Shown: one piece after another, positions 18,587 through 25,245 of the stretch
Position numbering within the stretch: the stretch's first letter is position 1
Layout: each line of letters starts with the position of its first letter
Assembly: GCF_030551255.1 (NCBI RefSeq)
Contig: NZ_CP130630.1
Location: forward strand, 8,289,501-8,353,500
Direction: 5' to 3'
Length of the DNA stretch: 64,000 bases
From: Streptomyces sp. NL15-2K
Lineage (GTDB): Bacteria; Actinomycetota; Actinomycetes; Streptomycetales; Streptomycetaceae
Translations under genes and position numbers: made by a program
The notes under the pieces: generated by a model
What the model was told of the DNA's origin: nothing
The model's input: the letters and a program-made list of their open reading frames with translations, nothing else
The model's database searches: none

Positions 18587-19046
18587 GAAGAACTCCGCAC
18601 CCCGAAGTCGAAGAAGTCGTACACGACACGACGACCCGGCGGTCCGGCGGCGGCGTCAGCCCGACCTCAGCCCGACATCACGAACAGCCACCGGAGAGCC
18701 GGTGGCCGGAGTCTGGACGCTTCGGGGCTGGACACGGAGGCAGGGTATCACGGGGCGGTGTTCACTGTGGTGCAATCAGCCTTTTGTGGCACTTTCCGGT
18801 GAACTGTTTATCGTGAGGTGCGGGAGCGTGATGGTGCATTCGGTAGCGTGCGTGTCACTGCGAGGCCGGTGAGAGCAGCAGTCACGATTCCGGTCTCCTT
18901 GAGAATCCGCCCCGTGCCCAGGAAAGCGACGCGGGGTCCCCGCCCCGCCCGGGTCCACACCGGGCGGAAAGCGTCCGGCGGGGCGAATACCGCAGCCTCC
19001 GAATCGCCGCAGCCGGCGGCGCCACAGGCGGCAGGTACCGCACACG
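18587..19046. other. Intergenic region upstream of the MFS gene
   Basis: Contains an AT-richer window at about 18755-18860 (for example TTTTGTGGCACTTTCCGG and CTGTTTATCGTGAGG) likely to hold the MFS promoter. No reading frame in 18600-19040 looks like a protein I recognise. Confidence 0.35.
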
Positions 19047-19424
19047 ATGAGCACCCGCACCGCACCCGGCGGCGACGGCCCACGGTCCCACGGCAGGCGT
19101 CCAAACCCCGCCCAGCACGACGGACCACTTCCCGGCATCCAGGATCACCCAGGATCGTCCAGGGAACCTCAGCTCATCAGCGACGCTAACGGGAGCCGGG
19201 GAGCGGACGGTCGCTGCGCGGCGGCATACGAGTCGCAGCGGGAGGCCACGATTCCCGACGACCTCGCCGCCGCGCTGGATCAGAACCCGCGCGCCGGGGC
19301 GGCCTTCGAAAGCCTCGGCAGGACGGACCAGTACCTCACCATGCTCCCCCTCCTGCGCGCCCGCACCCCGGACGAGCGTGCGACCCAACTGGCGGCGGCC
19401 ATCGCCAGACTGACGCGGGGATGA
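19047..19424 (+). pseudogene. Remnant of a YdeI/OmpD-associated family protein
   Basis: Only the last roughly 70 residues (from about 19215) look like a protein family: CAAAYESQREATIPDDLAAA, then LDQNPRAGAAFESL and a basic helical end. This follows the C-terminal pattern of YdeI/OmpD-associated (bacteriocin-protection) proteins, WAAAYxPQ...VPxDLxAALxxNPxAxxFFxxL. The N-terminal two thirds of the family, including its substrate-pocket motifs, are absent, and the sequence before 19215 is unrelated, Pro/Arg-rich and probably not coding. Conserved positions such as the NRY of the family are changed. It is best read as a decaying fragment. Confidence 0.5.
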
Positions 19425-19437
19425 CACGCTGCCGCAA

Positions 19438-19460
19438 CGGCGGGAAAGGCGATCCCGCCG
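19438..19460. terminator. Short hairpin between convergent genes
   Basis: An 8-bp stem (CGGCGGGA at 19438-19445 with TCCCGCCG at 19453-19460), 7-nt loop, immediately before the YceI stop codon on the minus strand. Confidence 0.4.
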
Positions 19461-19465
19461 CGGGC

Positions 19466-20023
19466 TCACGCGTTCTTGATCGCCGAGATGTCGAAGTTCA
19501 GCTTGATCTTGTCGGAGATCAGGACACCGCCCGTCTCCAGCGCCGCGTTCCACGTCAGGCCGAACTCCGAGCGCAGGATCTGGGCCTTGCCCTCGAAGCC
19601 GACGCGCTCGTTGCCGAAGGGGTCCTTCGCGGCGCCGTTGAACTCGAGGTCGATGATGATCGGCTTGGTGACGCCGAGGATGCTCAGGTCGCCGGTGATG
19701 CGGTAGTCGTCGCCGCCCAGGGACTCCGCCTTGGTGGAGCGGAAGGTCATGGTCGGGAACTCGTCCGTCTTGAAGAAGTCCGCGCTCTTGAGGTGACCGT
19801 CGCGGTCCGGGGACCCGGTGTCGATGCTCTCCATCTTGACGTCGATGGAGGCCGTGGACGCGCTCGGGTCGGCGCCGTCCAGACGCAGCGAGCCGCTGAA
19901 GTCGAGGAACTTGCCCTTGACGTTGGTGACCATGGCGTGGCGCGCGACGAAGCCGAGCGTGGAATGGGCGGGGTCGATCGTGTAGTCGCCGGTCAGTGCG
20001 GTGAGGTCGGGGTTCGTGCTCAT
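19466..20023 (-). CDS. YceI family lipid-binding protein
   Basis: 185 residues covering the complete YceI domain: GDYTIDPAHSTLGFVARHAM at the start, DVKMESIDTGSPDRDGHLKS, ADFFKTDEFPTMTFRSTKAE, GDLSILGVTKPIIIDLEF and a final DKIKLNFDISAIKNA. The lipocalin-like barrel binds polyisoprenoid or other long-chain molecules. No signal peptide is present, so unlike Gram-negative YceI it is probably cytoplasmic, as is usual in Streptomyces. ATG 20023 has GGAGCAGG upstream. Its upstream region contains GTTGA-type repeats suggestive of a MarR-family operator. The specific role is unknown. Confidence 0.9.
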   Translation of the reverse strand: MSTNPDLTALTGDYTIDPAHSTLGFVARHAMVTNVKGKFLDFSGSLRLDGADPSASTASIDVKMESIDTGSPDRDGHLKSADFFKTDEFPTMTFRSTKAESLGGDDYRITGDLSILGVTKPIIIDLEFNGAAKDPFGNERVGFEGKAQILRSEFGLTWNAALETGGVLISDKIKLNFDISAIKNA

Positions 20024-20040
20024 GGCCTGCTCCCATCGAT

Positions 20041-20105
20041 GATGTTGAATGTTGAACTAGTCAACGACGCCGACGGTAGACCTATTCCGTGCATGTTTCA
20101 ACATC
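20041..20105. promoter_or_regulatory. Operator-like repeats upstream of the YceI gene
   Basis: GATGTTGAA (20041-20049) is matched by an inverted TTCAACATC (20097-20105), and an inner palindrome GTTGA-N5-TCAAC spans 20051-20065. The AT-rich repeats flank the likely promoter between YceI (minus) and the glycosyltransferase (plus). They resemble MarR-type operators. Confidence 0.5.
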
Positions 20106-20199
20106 ATGGGCGCAGTGTGTCGGAGAGTTCGCGGTGTAGACGACGTGCGCCCGTGCGGAGGGCCGATTGGATCTCCGGCCGGGGTGGTATCCAGAGGTC

Positions 20200-21537
20200 A
20201 TGACCTCGGTCGCGGTGCTGGTCGAGCTGCTGCGCACGGACACGGCAGGCGGCCACGTCAAGTGCTGGGAGCGCTTCGCGGAGAGCGCCGCCCGACTCCC
20301 GGAACCCGTAGTCGGCGGCCCGGACGGGCCGGGCCTTGATCTGACCGTCTACTTCCTCGGCGAGCCGGAGCGGGTCGAGACCCTCTCGCCGCGCGTACGA
20401 CTCGTCATGCTGCCGCCGGTGCTCAGCACGACCGCGCTGATGTCCGCGGACGGCGCGGAGGACATCTGCGACCTCGCCCCCCACCACCCCCGCCTGGCCG
20501 CGCTGCTCCCGCGGCACGACGTCTGGCACCTGACGCACAACTTCGCCTACGCCGCCACCGCCGTCCGGCTCGCCCGGCGCGCGGCCCGCAAGGGTGCCCG
20601 GGCGCCGCGACTCGTGGGCTCCGTGCACACCGACGTGCCGTTGCTGGCCTCGGTCTACGCCCGCTACCTGGCCGAGCGGTGGCTGCCCGGCACGCACCGG
20701 GCCGTGGACGATTTCCTGGCGGAGCGGGTGGAGACCTGGCTGCGCCGACGGCGTGACCGGATGCTGGACAGCTGCGCACGGGTTCTCGTGCCCACTCCGG
20801 CCGGCCGCGCGGAACTGGCCCCGGCATTCGGCCCCCACCGGGTCTCCCTCCTCCGCCGCGGCGTCGACCACGAGCGCTTCCGGCCCGACGGCACGGCCCG
20901 GGCCTGGCTCACGGGGGAGTACGGCGTGCCGACGGACCGTCCGCTGGTGCTGTTCGCCGGCCGGCTGGACGCCACCAAGGGGGTGCCGTTGCTGGCGGAG
21001 AGCGTGCGCCTGGTGCGGCGGCGGGGGAGGGCGGTGCACCTCGTCATGGCCGGCTCCGGCGCGGAGGCGGCCGAGGTCCGACGGTCCCTCGGTCCGGACG
21101 TCACCCTGCTCGGTCCGCTCCCGCAGGACCGGCTGGCGCGGGTGTACGCGGGCTGCGACATCTTCGCCTTCCCGTCCCGCACGGAGACCTGCGGCAACGT
21201 CGTCGCCGAGGCGATGGCGAGCGGCCTGGCGGTCGTGCTGCCCGAGCACGCGCGCACCACGCAGTGGCTGGCCGCGCCGGGCCAGGACGGCGTCGTCGTA
21301 CGACGTGACGACCCGCGGGACTGGTCGGATGCCCTGTGCGCGCTGGTCGACCGGCCGTGGCTGCTGGCGGCGGTGCGGCGCCGGGCGGCGGCCACGGCCG
21401 GGCAGACGCACCCGTCGTGGGACCGGGTGCTGACGGAGGACCTCCTGTCGGTCTGGCTCCCACGGGCCCCGTCGGGCCGGCGTCCCGCCGCGTGGTCCGA
21501 CGCGATCCGCGCGGGGCCCCGGACGCTCACCCGGTGA
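20200..21537 (+). CDS. GT4-type glycosyltransferase
   Basis: 445 residues with a GT-B arrangement. The N-domain holds the acceptor side, including TDTAGGHVKCWERFAESAAR and a VGSVHTDVPLLASVYARYLAER motif like mannosyltransferases of the PimB/MgtA type. The C-domain carries SLLRRGVDHERFRP, LVLFAGRLDATKGVPLLAES and the donor-phosphate EX7E motif at FPSRTETCGNVVAEAMASGLAVV. It should transfer a hexose from a nucleotide sugar to a lipid or glycan at the inner membrane face; donor and acceptor cannot be set. ATG 20200. No other glycan genes are nearby. The stop codon lies at the outer edge of a long inverted repeat. Confidence 0.88.
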   Translation: MTSVAVLVELLRTDTAGGHVKCWERFAESAARLPEPVVGGPDGPGLDLTVYFLGEPERVETLSPRVRLVMLPPVLSTTALMSADGAEDICDLAPHHPRLAALLPRHDVWHLTHNFAYAATAVRLARRAARKGARAPRLVGSVHTDVPLLASVYARYLAERWLPGTHRAVDDFLAERVETWLRRRRDRMLDSCARVLVPTPAGRAELAPAFGPHRVSLLRRGVDHERFRPDGTARAWLTGEYGVPTDRPLVLFAGRLDATKGVPLLAESVRLVRRRGRAVHLVMAGSGAEAAEVRRSLGPDVTLLGPLPQDRLARVYAGCDIFAFPSRTETCGNVVAEAMASGLAVVLPEHARTTQWLAAPGQDGVVVRRDDPRDWSDALCALVDRPWLLAAVRRRAAATAGQTHPSWDRVLTEDLLSVWLPRAPSGRRPAAWSDAIRAGPRTLTR

Positions 21538-21612
21538 TTGGCAGATCTGTTCCACCGGTACGGCCGCATCACCTGGGGTTTTCCTTCGTGGAGGTGGAAC
21601 AGATCTGCCAAT
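21537..21612. repeat. Long inverted repeat between convergent genes
   Basis: Perfect 20-bp arms (21537-21556 and 21593-21612) separated by 36 bp, starting at the last base of the glycosyltransferase stop and ending 8 bp before the stop of the convergent transporter gene. It can act as a bidirectional terminator, but the long spacer is unusual for one. Confidence 0.65.
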
Positions 21613-21620
21613 TACCCCAG

Positions 21621-22517
21621 TCACCCCGCCCCGCTCCCCTCCCCACCCCCGTCGAATCTCCTGTCATGCAGTGCGGCCACCAGTGGCGACGAGTCCAGGG
21701 TCGCGATCCCGGCGGTCACCACGGCCAGCCCGGCGACGGTGATCGCGCTCACCGGCCAGCCGGTGTGGATGGCCTCGCCGAAGACCGTCATGCCCACCGT
21801 CACCGCCACCACCGGCTCCGTGGCGTCGAGCACCGTCATGCTCGCGGCCAGCGGGCCCTGCTGGAAGGCGCTCTGGATCAGCAGCAACCCGCCCACGCTC
21901 GCGACGACGAACGCGTACGGCAGCCAGGAGGCCAGCGCGGTGAGGGGCCCGTGCCGGAACCGGTCCACCGTCGCGGCCAGCAGGACGGACTGGACGCCCA
22001 TGACCGCTCCGGCCGCCAGCGCGGTAGCCGACGCCCGCCACGGCCCGGACACCCACCGCGCGGCCGTCAGAGAACCGCAGACCAGGGCGACGGTCGCGCC
22101 CAGGATCAGCAGCCAGGACGACAGTTCCGCCGCCCCGGGACGGCCTCCGTGCGGACGCGCGGAGACCAGGGCCAGCGCCAGTCCGGCGGCCACCGCGAGG
22201 GTGCCGAGCCACTCCCGAGGGCCCAGTGCCATACGGTGCAGCCGCGCCGACAGCGGGACCGCGAAGATCAACTCGGCGACGATCAGCGGCTGCACGAGGC
22301 TGAGCGGCCCGAACGCCAGGGCCAGCGACTGGAAGCCGTAGGCGAGCACGGCCAGCCCGATGCCGTACCGCCACCACCGGTCCCGTACCAGATGGGCCAG
22401 CAGGCGCCAGGTGAGCGCCTCCTCGTCCGGCCGTGCCCCGGCCGCCCACTGCTGGAGCACCCCCGCGACGGCGAAACAGACACCCGCGGCGAGCGCGGCG
22501 GCAACGGCGACCGGCAC
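21621..22517 (-). CDS. DMT/EamA-superfamily transporter
   Basis: 298 residues, about nine or ten hydrophobic segments in the drug/metabolite transporter pattern. It starts directly with a membrane helix (VAVAAALAAGVCFAVAGVLQ), continues with PLSLVQPLIVAELIFAVPLS, and has a second EamA-like half ending VLDATEPVVAVTVGMTVFGE, which is the usual position of the conserved Glu-Pro pair. The substrate is unknown; related Streptomyces proteins are annotated as Mg2+ or metabolite exporters without proof. The start lies 13 bp beyond the stop of the radical SAM gene, so the two are likely one minus-strand operon with the transporter second. Confidence 0.8.
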   Translation of the reverse strand: MPVAVAAALAAGVCFAVAGVLQQWAAGARPDEEALTWRLLAHLVRDRWWRYGIGLAVLAYGFQSLALAFGPLSLVQPLIVAELIFAVPLSARLHRMALGPREWLGTLAVAAGLALALVSARPHGGRPGAAELSSWLLILGATVALVCGSLTAARWVSGPWRASATALAAGAVMGVQSVLLAATVDRFRHGPLTALASWLPYAFVVASVGGLLLIQSAFQQGPLAASMTVLDATEPVVAVTVGMTVFGEAIHTGWPVSAITVAGLAVVTAGIATLDSSPLVAALHDRRFDGGGEGSGAG

Positions 22518-22530
22518 GCCAGGACCTGTC

Positions 22531-24027
22531 CTAGTCCGTGTCGGCCCGGCTCGGCGCCCGCGTCGATCCCCGGGTGTGTACGTACAGCCCGCGTCGGTCC
22601 CCGACGTCGATGTGCTGGGGGAGCGGGAGTTCGTAGCGGACGGGGCGGCTGTGGTCGGCGAGTTGGCGGCGCGGGTTGTAGACCTGGTTGAACTTCCACA
22701 GCATGCGGGCGAAGTTGGTCTGGCCGTGCAGGAGGTTGCGGCCGAGGATGCGCGCCGCGCCGAACGCGTTCCGCAGGCCCAGGTGCTTGCGGTTGATCAC
22801 CGCCTGGGTGCGCACGAGTTCCTCGTAGAAGCGCTCCAGGGGAAGCTTTGTGGGGACCACCGCGTGCTGGATGTCGAAGAGGCGGTAGTCGCGCGTGGTG
22901 AGCCGACGCGACTCCGTGTGCCAGATCTCCGTACCGGGATACGGCGTCATCACGGTGAAGTGGACGATCTCCGGTACGGACAGCGCGAACTCCCGGACCA
23001 CCCGGAAGCGTTCCTCGTCCCAGGCCGGGTCCACGATCAGGTTGAGAGCGACGTTGATGCCCAGCTTGCGCGCCGTCTCCAGCGCCCGGAGGTTCTCGTC
23101 GGGGCTGACCCTCTTGCGGTACAGCTCCAGCCCCTCCGCGTCGATGGCCTCCATCCCGAGGAACATGTAGCGCAGCCCCAGCCGCGCCCACCGTTCGAAG
23201 ACCTCGGGGTGGCGCAGCAGCACGTCGCTGCGTGTCTCCAGGTAGTACTGCTTGCGGATCCGGCGGCGTTCCACCTCGGCGGCGATCGCGTTCCCGTGCT
23301 CGGGCCGGATGAAGGCGACGTCGTCGACGATGAACACGTTGGGCTCACGGATCCGCGCCAGGTCCTCGGCCGCCGCCTCGGGCGACGCCTTGCGGTAGCT
23401 GCGGCCGTAGAACGTCCACGCGGAGCAGAACGAACAGTCCCACGGACAGCCGCGGGTGAACTCGATGGAGGCGCACGGGTCGAGCTCGCCGATGAAGTAC
23501 CGGCGGCGGCTCCGCATCAGGTCCCGCGCCGGGAGTGGGGCGTCGATGCTGTGCAGCATGAGCGGCGCGGGGCCCCGGCCGGCCGGGGTGACGATCCCCG
23601 GGACGCCGTCCACCCCTCCGTCGCGGACCGCCTCCAGCAACGGGGCGACCACCGGCTCGCCCTCGCCGCGGACCACCGCGTCCACCGCGCCCTTCGCCTG
23701 TTCCAGGACATCCTCCGCCACGAAGGACACACTGTGGCCGCCGAAGAACACGAAGCAGCCCGGTACGGCCCGCTTGACGTCCGCGGCCAGCTCGATCGCC
23801 TCCGGGATGTTGGCCAGGTAGTTCAGCGAGACGCCGAGCGCCTCCGGCCGGAAGGACGCGACCTCGCCGCGCAGCCGGTCCCGGCCGAGCACCTGGAGAT
23901 CCACGACGCGGACCTCGTGGCCGGCGTCACGGGCGGCGCCCGCCACCCGCTCCAGGCCGAGGGGTTCGAGCCGCAGGAAGATCTCGGAGTACATCAGGGC
24001 GCTTGGGTGGACGAGCAGCACACGCAT
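22531..24027 (-). CDS. B12-binding radical SAM methylase, HpnR-like
   Basis: 498 residues. Residues about 1-130 form a cobalamin-binding Rossmann domain (LLVHPSALMYSEIFLRLEP, GVSLNYLANIPEAIELA). The radical SAM core has its 4Fe-4S cluster Cys in FTRGCPWDCSFCSAW (CX3CX2C), followed by VFIVDDVAFIRPEHG, KQYYLETRSDVLLRHPEVF and YMFLGMEAIDAEGLELYRKR. From memory this pattern matches the hopanoid C-3 methylase HpnR group, which methylates bacteriohopanepolyols. Hopanoid synthesis genes are not in this window, so the substrate remains inferred. ATG 24027 follows GAGGT. It is divergent from the SDR operon and cotranscribed with the DMT transporter. Confidence 0.82.
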   Translation of the reverse strand: MRVLLVHPSALMYSEIFLRLEPLGLERVAGAARDAGHEVRVVDLQVLGRDRLRGEVASFRPEALGVSLNYLANIPEAIELAADVKRAVPGCFVFFGGHSVSFVAEDVLEQAKGAVDAVVRGEGEPVVAPLLEAVRDGGVDGVPGIVTPAGRGPAPLMLHSIDAPLPARDLMRSRRRYFIGELDPCASIEFTRGCPWDCSFCSAWTFYGRSYRKASPEAAAEDLARIREPNVFIVDDVAFIRPEHGNAIAAEVERRRIRKQYYLETRSDVLLRHPEVFERWARLGLRYMFLGMEAIDAEGLELYRKRVSPDENLRALETARKLGINVALNLIVDPAWDEERFRVVREFALSVPEIVHFTVMTPYPGTEIWHTESRRLTTRDYRLFDIQHAVVPTKLPLERFYEELVRTQAVINRKHLGLRNAFGAARILGRNLLHGQTNFARMLWKFNQVYNPRRQLADHSRPVRYELPLPQHIDVGDRRGLYVHTRGSTRAPSRADTD

Positions 24028-24229
24028 GGTCAACCTCGCCACGGGAGCGGGACGGAACCGGAGGAACCGGAACGGAAGGTGCCCCCTTCGTATCCGGCGA
24101 ACCCGCGCCGCGCACCGCCCGTACCGCCGCATGGCGGCACCGAGCGGCCCGCAGGAGTGGTCCTGCCGCGTCGGATACGGGACCGAAGGCGCGCCTGCCC
24201 CGCAGACCGGCCCCGGAGGAACGGGCGTC

Positions 24230-24361
24230 GTGTCGGATGAGCTCGCCCTGGACGCACGGTCAGAACTGGCGCGGGAGACCGGGGAAGCGGTGTTCTGGAA
24301 GCAGCGGATCCGTATCGAGCACCGAGGATCCGGAAGACAGCGCAGGGAGACCGACTCGTGA
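24230..24361 (+). CDS. 43-residue micro-ORF coupled to the SDR gene
   Basis: GTG 24230 is preceded by GGAGGA at 9 nt spacing, a strong ribosome site. The product reads VSDELALDARSELARETGEA then VFWKQRIRIEHRG and a basic end. Its TGA overlaps the GTG start of the SDR by 4 bp (GTGA), the classical arrangement for translational coupling. The middle looks like one amphipathic helix followed by a strand. I recognise no family. Support comes from the ribosome site, the coupling and the codon pattern, not from homology. It may only serve to deliver ribosomes to the SDR. Confidence 0.5.
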   Translation: MSDELALDARSELARETGEAVFWKQRIRIEHRGSGRQRRETDS

Positions 24362-25212
24362 CCCACACCGGCTCCGGCTCCACCTACGACCCCGAGAAGG
24401 GCGCCGTACGCCGTCTCGTCGCAACCAGCTCGTCCGCGGCCCGGGAGCACCGGGTGACGCCGCGCCGGGACACGCCCGTGGCCCTCGTCACCGGGGCCTC
24501 CTCGGGCATCGGCGCCGCCACGGCACGGCGCTTCGCCGCGGGCGGCTGGCGGCTGGTCCTCAGCGGGCGGGACCGGCACGCTCTGGAGGAGACGGCCGCC
24601 GGCACCTCGGCCGTCGTCCTGCCCGCCGACCTCGCCGCCCCGGACGCTCCACGGCTGCTGGCCGAGTCGGCGCTGCGCGCGACCGGCAGGATCGACGCCC
24701 TCGTCGCCGGGGCGGGCATCGGCTGGGCCGGCCCCTTCGTCACCATGCCGCCCGCCGCCATCGACCAGGTGCTGAACGTGGACCTCACGGCCACCCTCCA
24801 CCTCGTACGGGAGGTATTGCCCGCCATGGTGGCGGCCGGCCGGGGGCGTGTGGTGCTCGTCGGCTCGGTCGCGGGCTGTGTGGGCGTGCGGAACGAAGCG
24901 GTGTACTCCGCCGCCAAGTCGGGGGTGGCCGCGTTCGCCGAGGCGCTGCGGCAGGAACTGCGGGGGACCGGCGTGGGCGTGACGCTCGTGACGCCCGGGC
25001 CCGTGGACACGGCCTTCTTCGACCGGCGCGGCACCCCCTACCAGCGGTCCCGGCCCCGCCCCACCTCGCCCGGCCGCGTCGCCGGCGCGGTCTGGGACGC
25101 CGTACGGCTCGGCCGTGACGACGTGTACGTGCCCGGCTGGCTGACGCTCCCGGGCCGGGTGCGCGGCCTCGCCCCCTCGCTGTACCGCCGACTGCTGCAC
25201 CGCTTCGGCTGA
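24358..25212 (+). CDS. Short-chain dehydrogenase/reductase
   Basis: 284 residues with the classical SDR signature: NAD(P)-binding VALVTGASSGIGAATARRF, an NAG variant at LVAGAGIGWAG, catalytic Ser in VVLVGSVAGCVG and the YxxxK pair in NEAVYSAAKSGVAAF. The last 60 residues extend beyond the core and contain a hydrophobic region seen in membrane-associated SDRs (SDR family 7/DHRS-like). Two starts are possible: GTG 24358 (AGGGAG at 8 nt, coupled to the micro-ORF) or GTG 24454 (GGGAG at 6 nt), the latter giving a standard short N-terminus. I keep 24358 because of the coupling. Substrate unknown. Confidence 0.85.
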   Translation: MTHTGSGSTYDPEKGAVRRLVATSSSAAREHRVTPRRDTPVALVTGASSGIGAATARRFAAGGWRLVLSGRDRHALEETAAGTSAVVLPADLAAPDAPRLLAESALRATGRIDALVAGAGIGWAGPFVTMPPAAIDQVLNVDLTATLHLVREVLPAMVAAGRGRVVLVGSVAGCVGVRNEAVYSAAKSGVAAFAEALRQELRGTGVGVTLVTPGPVDTAFFDRRGTPYQRSRPRPTSPGRVAGAVWDAVRLGRDDVYVPGWLTLPGRVRGLAPSLYRRLLHRFG

Positions 25213-25245
25213 CGTGAGGCCGCTTCAGCCGGTAGAAGGCAGGTC

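Noticed and set aside
18866..19190. Coding region upstream of the YdeI-like fragment
   Set aside because: Its frames give Pro/Arg-rich products without family resemblance and lack ribosome sites.
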